Below, one piece after another: positions 16,272 to 24,050 of a stretch of DNA of 63,552 nucleotides. The position numbers and the translations under genes were made by a program. Source of the DNA: Armatimonadota bacterium (GTDB lineage Bacteria > Armatimonadota > Fimbriimonadia > Fimbriimonadales > Fimbriimonadaceae). Where the stretch lies: NCBI GenBank assembly GCA_020438215.1, contig JAGQUX010000014.1, forward strand, positions 1-63,552. The letters are read 5' to 3'. The stretch's first letter is position 1. The number at the start of each line of letters is the position of its first letter. The notes under the pieces were generated by a model, which was given only the letters and a program-made list of their open reading frames with translations, had not been told where the DNA came from and searched no databases.

Positions 16272-17774
16272 ATGCCAGAAGAAAGTGTTGGATATCGATA
16301 TGCGGAGTTCCCATCAGTAAAACTCTACGAAACAAAGAGCAAGAAGACTCCCTTGAGAGAGTTACTATTTGGGGATTGGATCAATGTGAAAGAGGATGTT
16401 GGTGGCGGGTGGTTTAAGGTTCGTTGCCGGGGTACGGATGGGTTCATGCGGAAGGAGGATTTCCGTGAAGACAAGATTCTGGAAGTTGTCTTTTTGGATG
16501 TTGGTCAGGGGGATGGTTGTTTTCTGGTGACCCCCAAAGATGAGTTCTTGATCATTGATGCAGGGGAAGGCAATCATATGGCTCGCTACCTTCAGTGGCG
16601 TTTCTCCGGATTCAAGAAGATCAAGAGAAAGTTTGATGCCGCCGTCATCTCTCACCCAGACCTGGATCACTATCTCGGATTTGATGACGTTTTTTCGATT
16701 GAAGGGCTTTCGTTCAAGCGGATTTATACAAGCGGCCTGATTGAGCAGAAGGTTGAAAAAGGGCTTGGAGAGATGACGAAGTCCGGAAACCGTACTTATT
16801 GCACCGGGCTCGTGGAAGACATCACGCAGTTGGACGCTCTTCTGGCGCAAACCGCGAAGATTAAAGGCAAAAGATTCCCGGGAATGCTCAAGAAGCACCG
16901 CTCGAAATACGATGAGCATATTGCGGTTGCCGCAGGGCAAGATGGGGGCGGTCTTTCGACCGCAAATCAGTCCGCTTTTGATTGGATCAAAGCTCCTGGC
17001 CTGAAAATTAATGTGGTTGGGCCAGTACGCGAAGACGCCAGCGGCAAGGAAGGACTGAGGTGGCTTGGCAACCTTGGGCAAACCAAAAACGGGCATTCCG
17101 TTGTTCTGCGGTTAGAGTTCGGCAACCTGCGGCTCCTCTTGAGCGGAGACTTGAACGAGAGGAGTGAGGCACTTCTTCTTTCTTCTTACACTGGCCTCCC
17201 TGAAAAGGCGAACACGCATGAGAAGAGAAAGGCACTGGCGGATGCGGCTCGTCCGATGTTTGAGGTGGACGTGGCGAAGTCTTGTCACCACGGATCAAGC
17301 GATGTTTCTGAGGAGTTCTTGATGGCAATCAACACAGTGGCCACGGTCGTTTCGAGTGGCGATAACGAACCTCATGCTCACCCTCGGGCCGACACCCTTG
17401 GCATTGTTGGGCGGCATTCTCGTGGCTCTCGTCCGCTGATTTTCTCAACGGAGCTTGCACGCTCTGGCAAGGAATTTTTGACAAACGATAAGAAGACTAT
17501 TGCCGCACTGAAAAGATATTTCAAAGAGCGCAAGAAGCTTCTGGATGAAGCACAGCAAGAGGAGCTTTCGGATAAGCAGGAGCTAACTGTAGTGGGCGAG
17601 GCCATTCGCGAGATCGGGAGCTTGATCAACAAATACGGGGCGATCAATGTCCGTTCTGATGGGGAGCGCACGGTTGTGGCCTACAAGATGGAAGAAAGCA
17701 AGGCGGGTAAGGAATGGGATATCTACTGCTTAGAGCCAGGTGCTGATGGGAAGCTGGATTATGTTGCGAGGTAA
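16272..17774 (+). CDS. SH3-like plus ComEC/Rec2-type metallo-beta-lactamase hydrolase
   Basis: 500 residues. Residues about 8-65 look like a bacterial SH3 domain ('VKLYETKSKKTPLRELLFG', 'GGGWFKVRCRGTDGFM'). Then comes a metallo-beta-lactamase fold of the ComEC-associated kind: 'VFLDVGQGDGCFLV', 'LIIDAGEG', metal motif 'SHPDLDHYLGF', 'GHSVVLRLEFGNLRLLLSGD' and 'CHHGSSDVSEEF'. A Lys/Glu-rich helical C-terminus follows. There are no membrane helices and no competence domain, so it is a stand-alone hydrolase; ComEC-like members may act on nucleic acids or phosphodiesters. No partner gene is adjacent: a tRNA on the other strand begins three bases past its stop. Confidence 0.8.
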   Translation: MPEESVGYRYAEFPSVKLYETKSKKTPLRELLFGDWINVKEDVGGGWFKVRCRGTDGFMRKEDFREDKILEVVFLDVGQGDGCFLVTPKDEFLIIDAGEGNHMARYLQWRFSGFKKIKRKFDAAVISHPDLDHYLGFDDVFSIEGLSFKRIYTSGLIEQKVEKGLGEMTKSGNRTYCTGLVEDITQLDALLAQTAKIKGKRFPGMLKKHRSKYDEHIAVAAGQDGGGLSTANQSAFDWIKAPGLKINVVGPVREDASGKEGLRWLGNLGQTKNGHSVVLRLEFGNLRLLLSGDLNERSEALLLSSYTGLPEKANTHEKRKALADAARPMFEVDVAKSCHHGSSDVSEEFLMAINTVATVVSSGDNEPHAHPRADTLGIVGRHSRGSRPLIFSTELARSGKEFLTNDKKTIAALKRYFKERKKLLDEAQQEELSDKQELTVVGEAIREIGSLINKYGAINVRSDGERTVVAYKMEESKAGKEWDIYCLEPGADGKLDYVAR

Positions 17775-17777
17775 GTT

Positions 17778-17872
17778 TGGCGGGAACGTGTGGGAATCGA
17801 ACCCACCCAGCGCCCAAAGACGCCACACACGGTTTTGAAGACCGGGGGCCACACCAGCAACCATCCGCTCCC
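17778..17872 (-). tRNA. selC: tRNA-Sec (anticodon UCA), 95 nt with encoded CCA
   Basis: The minus-strand sequence folds as a selenocysteine tRNA: an acceptor of eight positions (the eighth a G-A), a six-pair D stem GGTTGC/GTGGCC with a four-base TGGT loop, a six-position anticodon stem with one C-T mismatch around CTTCAAA (anticodon UCA, 17836-17838), a 21-base variable arm able to form seven pairs, T arm GTGGG-TTCGATT-CCCAC, discriminator G and an encoded CCA. The long D stem, long variable arm and 95-nt length identify tRNA-Sec rather than a suppressor or Ser/Leu tRNA. It ends three bases from the MBL gene stop and starts 22 bases after the GH16 stop. It implies SelA, SelB, SelD and at least one selenoprotein elsewhere. 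Confidence 0.95.
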
Positions 17873-17894
17873 TCGCGAAGAAAGCTAGTGTATC

Positions 17895-18683
17895 TCAATC
17901 GCCGTAGATGCGAACGTAATCCACTTCAAACCGGGTGGGAAATTCCGTCTTGGATGTGTCGCCGCCCGTTGCGCCAATGGCAAGGTTCAGAAGAAGCCAG
18001 TGCGGCTGATGGAATGGTCGCGTACCGTCTGGGTTTTTGATGTCCGTGATCTTGGTTTCGTTCAGTAACTCGCCATCTACCGCAAGACGAATGTGGTCGG
18101 GTGACCAGTCCATTGTCCAGACATGGAATTTCCGGCTCCACTGCGGATCAAGATCGAAGAAGTGTTTGATGGGAGTCTTGACCGCATCCCAGACTTGCCC
18201 CTTGGAATCGCCGTAGGCGGTGTTGGCGTGGAGTTGCTGCCGGTAGAACTCCATGACATCCACTTCGCCGCAACTAGGCCACGTTCCCTCGACACCCTTC
18301 GTCCAGATGGCTGGCCAAAGTCCAACTTCGGGACGAATCTTCGCGCGGACTTCGAGCCGACCAAACTTCCAGCTGAACTTGCCACGAGTAATGACGGATG
18401 CGGATGTGAACCCTGCTGACTTTCGGTTCTTGCGCCAGTCGGTTGAGCCGGCTTCGTAGCCGGCGTTATCTATCTTCTCGCGTCGTCCTTCGATGATGAG
18501 TTTGCCGTCCGCGACCCATGCGTTTTCTGGGCGATAGTATTGCGGCTCTTGGTTGCGAATGAAACCGATTTCGTAATCCCATTTCTCCGGATTGGGGCGA
18601 CCGGGGACATCGAATTCATCTTGAAACACGAGGGCCAAGTTTGGTGAGGTAAGGCAGCTCAGGGCAATAAGCGAGGCAATCAT
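17895..18683 (-). CDS. glycoside hydrolase family 16 (beta-glucanase-like)
   Basis: 262 residues with an N-terminal signal-like segment and the GH16 jelly roll: 'VFQDEFDVPGRPNPEKWDYE', 'SASVITRGKFSWKFGRLEVR' and the catalytic E-x-D-x-x-E as E140, D142, E145 in 'GEVDVMEFY'. 'WLLLNLAIGATGGD' and 'FEVDYVRIYGD' close the domain. It likely cuts beta-1,3 or mixed-linkage glucans outside the cytoplasm. The tRNA-Sec gene follows 22 bases downstream on the same strand and may be co-transcribed. Confidence 0.9.
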   Translation of the reverse strand: MIASLIALSCLTSPNLALVFQDEFDVPGRPNPEKWDYEIGFIRNQEPQYYRPENAWVADGKLIIEGRREKIDNAGYEAGSTDWRKNRKSAGFTSASVITRGKFSWKFGRLEVRAKIRPEVGLWPAIWTKGVEGTWPSCGEVDVMEFYRQQLHANTAYGDSKGQVWDAVKTPIKHFFDLDPQWSRKFHVWTMDWSPDHIRLAVDGELLNETKITDIKNPDGTRPFHQPHWLLLNLAIGATGGDTSKTEFPTRFEVDYVRIYGD

Positions 18684-18770
18684 GCACCCAGTTTGCCCAA
18701 TCTGGATCAGGACTAGGGAATCCTTTTTCCAAATCAGTCATTCTGTTTCTTCGGAGAACTGATTTATCAT

Positions 18771-19187
18771 ATGAATGTCACATGGAAGGGCGACATGGCC
18801 TTTGAAGCAGTCGGCGATAGCGGCGTGAATTTTACGATGGACACCTACCCAGAGCACGGGGGCAACAACACCGGCCCGACCCCGGTCGAGGCATTGATGG
18901 CGTCTCTAGCGGCGTGCAGCGCAATGGATGTGATTAGCATTCTCAAGAAAAAGCGACAGGAAGTCACGGGTTACCGGATTGAAGTGAGCGGGGATCGAAA
19001 CCCTCCCGGAGAATGGCCCCGACCTTTCAAATCGTTCAAGGTGGTTCATATTGTGGAAGGACCGAATCTGGATGAAGCCGCGGTAGCGCGAGCAGTCGAA
19101 CTCAGCGATGAGAAATACTGCACCGTTGTTTCCACGCTACGCGAACAGCCGGAAGTTGTTTCCGAATATCGGATCGAAAAACCCTGA
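18771..19187 (+). CDS. OsmC-family peroxiredoxin-like protein
   Basis: 138 residues with the OsmC/Ohr fold. The two redox Cys are in 'LMASLAACSAMDVISILKKK' and 'SDEKYCTVVSTL', matching the family's buried Cys pair; 'GPTPVEALM' is the YhfA/OsmC-like signature. Such proteins reduce organic hydroperoxides or bind hydrophobic ligands. The start ATG at 18771 has a GGAGAA about a dozen bases upstream. A strong terminator follows. Confidence 0.87.
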   Translation: MNVTWKGDMAFEAVGDSGVNFTMDTYPEHGGNNTGPTPVEALMASLAACSAMDVISILKKKRQEVTGYRIEVSGDRNPPGEWPRPFKSFKVVHIVEGPNLDEAAVARAVELSDEKYCTVVSTLREQPEVVSEYRIEKP

Positions 19188-19198
19188 CCCCAGAAAGC

Positions 19199-19235
19199 AA
19201 AACACCCCAGGAGCAATGCTCTTGGGGTGTTTTTT
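19199..19235. terminator. strong intrinsic terminator, bidirectional
   Basis: AAAACACCCCAGGAGC and GCTCTTGGGGTGTTTTTT form a hairpin with an AAT loop and a T6 run; A's precede it. It lies between the ends of the OsmC gene and the opposing polysaccharide export gene. Confidence 0.92.
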
Positions 19236-19249
19236 GTGAGTTTCGGTTC

Positions 19250-20185
19250 TTAGCCGCGTGTTCGGAACGGGCTGAATCCAAATCGGTCGAAGATGAAGAA
19301 CATGCTTGCTACAGAGTTCACGATATCGTAATCAATGTTGCCGGAATCTGGTACATAGATGAAGTCACCCGGCTGCAAAGTGATGTCTTGATTGGGGTCT
19401 TTCCCGGTGTTGAAAGCAACGAGGTCAGCTTCGATAGCCAGGAAGGTGCTTTCGCGACCCGGGAGTCGGCGGAAAACTTGAATCTTACTGAGCTTCGATC
19501 GGCGGTTGATTTCACCGGCTTGGTTGATGACTTGGCTCAAGCGCATCTTTTCGCGGAAGGTGACCGGGCCGGGGCGTTGGACGCGACCAGCAATCGTGAC
19601 TTGGTTTTCTTCCATATCCGGTACCCAAAGAACGTCGCCGTCTTGAACTTCGAAGTTTTGGGAGCTGTCGTTATCGCTGAGCATGGAGCGCAGGTCGATG
19701 GGAATTCGTTCTTGGCTACCCTTGCGGATGAGGAATGCGCGGCGCAGATCAGCGCGACCATCGGTGCTGGTTCCACCACCAACCGAAAGCAAGTCGAGAA
19801 TGCGATCGCCAGGGCGCATCGTGTAAACGCCGGGTCGACCAACAAATCCGTTCACCGAAGCCTTGATTTCGCGATAGTTGCGGATAGTGACCGAGACAAT
19901 CGGGTCTTTCAATCGCAGGCGCTCAACATAAAGAACGCTGAGATCGTGCTCAAGTTCTTTGGTGGTTTTTCCGGCGGCCTTCACCATCCCTACAAACGGG
20001 GCGGAAATATTGCCATCTGGGCCAACCGGGAGGACAGCGTCCACTTCGGGGATGCGATAAATCTGAATAACGATGATGTCTTCAGGCTGGAGACGATAAG
20101 TCTCCGTTGATGTGGATTGCGCCATCGCATTTGCGATGAGCCCCAACATCAAAACCAGGATTGCCAACAATCGATTTGGTCGCAT
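19250..20185 (-). CDS. polysaccharide biosynthesis/export protein (Wza-type, SLBB domains)
   Basis: About 311 residues. After a signal peptide ending 'IANAMAQS' comes the Poly_export domain ('YRLQPEDIIVIQIYRIPEVD', 'VGPDGNISAPFVGMVKAAG'), then two SLBB modules ('ASVNGFVGRPGVYTMRPGD' and 'VTIAGRVQRPGPVTFREK'). It would form or line the periplasmic and outer-membrane part of a capsule/EPS exporter. A GTG three codons earlier (20194) is an alternative start. No polymerase or Wzc-like kinase is adjacent. The fucose nucleotide genes at the window start and the PEP-CTERM proteins fit an EPS-producing cell. Confidence 0.88.
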   Translation of the reverse strand: MRPNRLLAILVLMLGLIANAMAQSTSTETYRLQPEDIIVIQIYRIPEVDAVLPVGPDGNISAPFVGMVKAAGKTTKELEHDLSVLYVERLRLKDPIVSVTIRNYREIKASVNGFVGRPGVYTMRPGDRILDLLSVGGGTSTDGRADLRRAFLIRKGSQERIPIDLRSMLSDNDSSQNFEVQDGDVLWVPDMEENQVTIAGRVQRPGPVTFREKMRLSQVINQAGEINRRSKLSKIQVFRRLPGRESTFLAIEADLVAFNTGKDPNQDITLQPGDFIYVPDSGNIDYDIVNSVASMFFIFDRFGFSPFRTRG

Positions 20186-20258
20186 AACTGTCACTCAAAA
20201 AAATCGCTCCGACACTCGTGGGAGCAAACTCCCCAGAGTATAGCGGATTTTTCTTATC

Positions 20259-20969
20259 CTATTCTCGGTCGAAATCGGGATTCCCTTTTCTTTTCCGGTG
20301 ACCTTCGATGACAATCGTGAATTCGCCCTTGCTGGGTACCTCTTTTTCGGAAGGGAGATCATCCAAAGTGCCGCGCCAAACTTGCTGGTGGAGCTTTGTC
20401 AATTCTCGACAAATCGCCACCCGGCGCGGGCCGAGAACTTCGGCTGCGGTAGCCAAAACTTTGCTCCATCTGTGTGGGGATTCAAACAAGACCAATGTGA
20501 GGCTACTTTCGGTGAAATCGCTCAAGACTTCCTTGATCGGGCCGGGCTTGCGGGGCAGAAACCCGAGGAAGGCAAATCTTTGGGCGTAAAAACCGCTCAG
20601 TCCAAGTGCGGTGGTGACGGCAGTCGCCCCAGGAATACAGTCGATTTCAATATCTGGGTGTTCATTGCGCAGAAGATCGACAAGTTGTGCGCCGGGGTCG
20701 CTGATTCCAGGTGCACCGGCATCAGTCAGCAGACACAGAGTTTGCCCTTCACTCAGGGCAGAAACAATCTTCTCGATATGATGCGGAGAGGCGTGCTCGT
20801 TGAGCACCAGCATCGGCTTCTTGGATTCAAAGTGGGCGAGAAGCTTGCCCGTCACACGGGAGTCTTCCGCGATGACTGCATCGCAAGCCCGCAGCTCATC
20901 CAAAGCACGGGCGGAAATGTCGCCCAAATTGCCAATAGGGCCGGCCACCAAGACTAAGCGACCGGCCAC
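20259..20969 (-). CDS. rsmI: 16S rRNA 2'-O-ribose C1402 methyltransferase
   Basis: 236 residues with GTG start. RsmI uses SAM to methylate the ribose of C1402 in the ribosomal P site. Motifs of the tetrapyrrole-methylase fold are intact: 'LVLVAGPIGNLGDISARAL', 'AEDSRVTGKLL', 'LLTDAGAPGISDPGAQLV', 'IPGATAVTTALGLSGF' and 'FLGFLPRK'. It is about 40-50 residues shorter than E. coli RsmI, lacking the C-terminal helical domain, as in several other phyla. It follows the foldase gene after nine bases and is probably in its operon. Confidence 0.93.
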   Translation of the reverse strand: MAGRLVLVAGPIGNLGDISARALDELRACDAVIAEDSRVTGKLLAHFESKKPMLVLNEHASPHHIEKIVSALSEGQTLCLLTDAGAPGISDPGAQLVDLLRNEHPDIEIDCIPGATAVTTALGLSGFYAQRFAFLGFLPRKPGPIKEVLSDFTESSLTLVLFESPHRWSKVLATAAEVLGPRRVAICRELTKLHQQVWRGTLDDLPSEKEVPSKGEFTIVIEGHRKRKGNPDFDRE

Positions 20970-20978
20970 ATTGACTCC

Positions 20979-22697
20979 TTAGTTGCCAGAATCGGAGGTC
21001 GATTCTGGCTTTTTGTCGTCGGTAGCTGCGGGTTCGCCGCCACCTTCGTTGAGCTTGTCGAGTTCGGAAGCAACATCGCTACCGGCAGCATCCAGTGCCT
21101 TTTGGTCAGCTTCGTACTGCTTCTTCGCGTCATCCCAAGCCTTCAGCCACGGGCCAACTTGATCTGCCTGATCTTTAGTGAAGAGCTTGTTCTTTTCCAG
21201 TTCGGCAACCAATGTGACGACTTGAGCGCGTTGAGCATCGCCGTTTGCGTCGTAATCGATGATGTTCTCAATCGAAGTTTTGATCTGACCAAGTGCCGCA
21301 TCCGGATCGTTGTTCTCCGCGTTGAGCTTGGCAATTGCCAGACGCAGATTCAGCGATTCGTAGTAGACCAGTGCTTCTTCATACGCTTCCAGCAATTCTG
21401 GTTGGAACTCTTTCTTTGCTTCGCCGGTAAGGTCGAGGTCAAGTTGCTTGGCGAGGCCATACATCAGTACCGCGCTCACTGAAGCACTAGAGCCAACTTT
21501 AGCTTCCTTAGCATCATCGTAGAACGCTTTGTATTGCTCGGCGACTTTCTCCGGTTGACCGATAAAAGTGTCATCGCCAGTAAATTTCACGATGCGGTAC
21601 ATGATCTGAAGCGAGGGATCATCGAATTTCGGATCGAGCTTTTCGATCTTGGCCCGGATTGCCTCGGTGAATTTCTCTTGGCCCTTCTGTTGCTTTTGCT
21701 GTTCAATGAGCATCGCCTTGCTCGCTTCAAACGTTTCGGGGATATCCGACTTGATCGTTTTGAGCTTGAGAATAGAAGGGTGTCCAAAAACGCTTACGAT
21801 CTCAGAAGTCTCGCCTTCTTTCAGTTCAAGGAGCTTTTTGAGGTCAGGATTTGTTTCCATTTGCGCGCGGCTCAGAGCAGTGGCTTTGCGCTTGGAATTC
21901 TTTGCGTATTCATCTTGAATCGCTTTGAAATCTCCGCCATCTTGAATCTTGGCGAGGGCTTCCTCGGCTTTTTTCTGGCGATCTTCGAGGCTCACTTTAT
22001 CGTCATCAAAAGCGATCTCGTCGAAGTCGAATGTGTCAAATCCTTTCTTTACCGATTCTTCAGAAACAGAAGCTTCGGCAATGTACTTTTTGGAAAGAAT
22101 GTCGGGAAGGAAACTGTTCAGGAATTCTGGCTGGTCAGTCGCATTCTTCAACTGGTCATCAAAGCGAGAATTGAACGATTTCAACATTTCCTCTTCGGAC
22201 TGGCCGTAAGCTTTTTCGAATTGCTGAGCGATTTCGTTTGCGGCCGCATCCGGTTTAACCTGACCAGACATCATCAGGTTTTGCTTTGCAAATTCAATTT
22301 GCTGTTTGGCCGTGTCTTGCCAAATGGTTCGTGCATCCGCTTCGGTGACTTGAACGCCCTTTTCTTTTGCCAAGTCCTTAAGAGCGATTTGCGAAACTAC
22401 GCTGTTCACAGCTTGGAGGTGAGCAAGATAAGCAGTGTCCGGATCGGATGAGTTGTAGCCTTGATTCGCCAAGGTGTTGGAGGCGTTTTCCAGAGCTTTA
22501 TCAAAAGCGCTAGCCGGAATCGCTTGTCCACCAACTTTTGCAATGACCGGGTCGTTAGGATCATTTCCTTTTCCGCCGAACGCGCTGAAAAAGCCGGGTG
22601 TGACGATCATCCCGACGATCATCAGAACTCCCACTATGACAAGAGCGACTTGGCACCCTTTGCCTTCAAAACCTTTACGAATATTATTGATTGACAC
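20979..22697 (-). CDS. membrane-anchored SurA/PpiD-like peptidyl-prolyl isomerase
   Basis: 572 residues, GTG start. A single N-terminal membrane helix ('VALVIVGVLMIVGMIV') anchors the periplasmic part. A SurA-N/trigger-type helical region follows ('VIAKVGGQAIPASAFDKAL'), then a parvulin-like block ('AEEALAKIQDGGDFKAIQDE', 'GETSEIVSVFGHPSILKLK'). The C-terminal third is helical with TPR-like spacing and ends in an Asp/Glu/Ser-rich tail. Role: folding of exported proteins. It is divergent from lexA across a shared intergenic region. Confidence 0.82.
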   Translation of the reverse strand: MSINNIRKGFEGKGCQVALVIVGVLMIVGMIVTPGFFSAFGGKGNDPNDPVIAKVGGQAIPASAFDKALENASNTLANQGYNSSDPDTAYLAHLQAVNSVVSQIALKDLAKEKGVQVTEADARTIWQDTAKQQIEFAKQNLMMSGQVKPDAAANEIAQQFEKAYGQSEEEMLKSFNSRFDDQLKNATDQPEFLNSFLPDILSKKYIAEASVSEESVKKGFDTFDFDEIAFDDDKVSLEDRQKKAEEALAKIQDGGDFKAIQDEYAKNSKRKATALSRAQMETNPDLKKLLELKEGETSEIVSVFGHPSILKLKTIKSDIPETFEASKAMLIEQQKQQKGQEKFTEAIRAKIEKLDPKFDDPSLQIMYRIVKFTGDDTFIGQPEKVAEQYKAFYDDAKEAKVGSSASVSAVLMYGLAKQLDLDLTGEAKKEFQPELLEAYEEALVYYESLNLRLAIAKLNAENNDPDAALGQIKTSIENIIDYDANGDAQRAQVVTLVAELEKNKLFTKDQADQVGPWLKAWDDAKKQYEADQKALDAAGSDVASELDKLNEGGGEPAATDDKKPESTSDSGN

Positions 22698-22771
22698 GAA
22701 TCTCGTTCCTTCTTTCCAAAGAGGAAAACGTATTTTGACACCTCAAGAATTCCCTCCGTCAGTCCTCCGAC

Positions 22772-22800
22772 TTGACATGTAGACAAATCATAGGTATATT
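22772..22800 (+). promoter_or_regulatory. near-consensus sigma-70 promoter of lexA
   Basis: TTGACA at 22772-22777 and TATATT at 22795-22800 are separated by exactly 17 bases. The predicted transcript start near 22807 leaves a leader of about 54 bases before the lexA ATG. Overlapping candidate operator halves exist (GTAGACA at 22779-22785 and TGTCTAC at 22820-22826, 34 bases apart), but no clear SOS box could be assigned. Confidence 0.75.
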
Positions 22801-22860
22801 GTTGCTGGCTGTTGGGTTATGTCTACCCTCTCAGCCTGGGAATCACAAAGAGAGACGCAT

Positions 22861-23490
22861 ATGGCCAAGGGACTGACAACGCGCCAGGAGGCAATCCTCC
22901 GCTACATCGGTGAATATCTGGAAGATAACGGATTTCCGCCTTCGATTCGAGAAATTGGGTCGGAATTTGGGATTGGATCACTGCGGGGGGTGACGGTTCA
23001 CCTGGATGCTTTGGAGAAGAAAGGCTATATCGAGCGGGCAAATACTCCCCGCTCGATCAAGATTATCCATCCAGCATTCCAAAGCCAATCCAAGGTGCGA
23101 ATGCTTCCTCTCCTCGGTTCGATTGCGGCAGGTGTGCCGATCCTTGCCCAAGAGCAAGTTGAAGATTTGATTCCGGTTCCGCTTCACATGGTGCGAAACA
23201 TTGCCGATGCCTACCTTCTCCGCGTGAAAGGCGACTCCATGAGTGGTGAGGGGATCAACCCACGAGATTTGGTGGTCATCAAGCCACAACAGAACGCGAA
23301 TCACGGTGATCTCGTAGCCGTGATGGTGGAAGATGAGGCTACGGTCAAGCGAATTCACTTTGGTAGTAATTCCATCACCCTGATGCCGAGCAACCCCGCT
23401 TATGATCCGATGGTGGTTGATCCGCAATACACCCGCGTGCTGGGGAAAGTTGTCGGACTGATTCGTGATTACGAAGGGATGGCTTTCTAA
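22861..23490 (+). CDS. lexA: LexA repressor
   Basis: 209 residues from the ATG at 22861, preceded by AAAGAGAG; an earlier ATG at 22819 would fall about 12 bases from the predicted transcript start. The N-terminal winged helix ('REAILRYIGEYL'-like start, 'NGFPPSIREIGSEFGI') precedes a peptidase S24 domain. The self-cleavage bond is A90-G91 in 'SIAAGVPILA', with the Ser126 ('GDSMSGEGI') and Lys163 ('EATVKRIHF') dyad intact. It represses the SOS regulon until RecA filaments form. It ends with a 4-base stop overlap against the opposing lipoprotein gene. Target repair genes in the window include pcrA, but no shared box was found. Confidence 0.95.
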   Translation: MAKGLTTRQEAILRYIGEYLEDNGFPPSIREIGSEFGIGSLRGVTVHLDALEKKGYIERANTPRSIKIIHPAFQSQSKVRMLPLLGSIAAGVPILAQEQVEDLIPVPLHMVRNIADAYLLRVKGDSMSGEGINPRDLVVIKPQQNANHGDLVAVMVEDEATVKRIHFGSNSITLMPSNPAYDPMVVDPQYTRVLGKVVGLIRDYEGMAF

Positions 23491-24050
23491 GGGCCGCTTA
23501 AGTAAGAAATTCGGTTGACCAAAATCCCATCTCGGCGTTGTTCCTGGCGAACAATGCCGAGATTTTTTACAAACCAAGTCAGGATTTCGTGTTTTTGACC
23601 ATCCACTTCTAAGTTGATGATAGATTCGACTGCATTGCGATCGAATGTGCCGACTTTGGTTTTGACGTCTTTTCGGGAGAGCCGAGCAATCCCCTCGCGA
23701 GTCTTTCCGGCGAGAACAACGTCGCCACGCCAGGTCTTGGTTTCTTCCGGGCCGAGCGGAGAAATCAGCGGGAGTGGTGGATCGTAAACAGTGCCTCCTA
23801 GTTGGCTGGCAAGCAGAGTGTTTCCATCCCAGCCGAGACGCGTGGAGCCGTATCCGCTGGTGAGTTCATAGCCTTGGCAAGGGCCAACGCTGAGCGGTCG
23901 GCTGACTTTGACTTCTATTGCATCTGATTGGAAGCCTGGTTTGATCTCATATGTCCAGGTTTGCCCGACTTTTAACGGCATCAGGCTTTGCTCGCGCGGC
24001 GTGCATCCCGCGAGAATCAAGAAAGGAATCAGCCAGATAATCCGCTTCAA
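23487..24050 (-). CDS. predicted lipoprotein of unknown function
   Basis: 187 residues with a lipoprotein signal peptide and lipobox 'LILAGC' (Cys about residue 16). The mature part is a beta-rich domain ('KVGQTWTYEIKPGFQSDAIE', 'LGWDGNTLLASQLG', 'VGTFDRNAVESIINLEVDGQ') of the kind often found in short secreted Armatimonadota and Planctomycete proteins. The start is a TTG overlapping the pcrA stop (TTGA), so its translation is coupled to pcrA. That link to a helicase is probably only transcriptional. No function assigned. Confidence 0.7.
   Translation of the reverse strand: MKRIIWLIPFLILAGCTPREQSLMPLKVGQTWTYEIKPGFQSDAIEVKVSRPLSVGPCQGYELTSGYGSTRLGWDGNTLLASQLGGTVYDPPLPLISPLGPEETKTWRGDVVLAGKTREGIARLSRKDVKTKVGTFDRNAVESIINLEVDGQKHEILTWFVKNLGIVRQEQRRDGILVNRISYLSGP

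Noticed and set aside
22819-22860. Upstream ATG in frame with lexA
   Set aside because: It would lie about 12 bases from the predicted transcription start and lacks family similarity; 22861 has a good ribosome-binding site and the family N-terminus.
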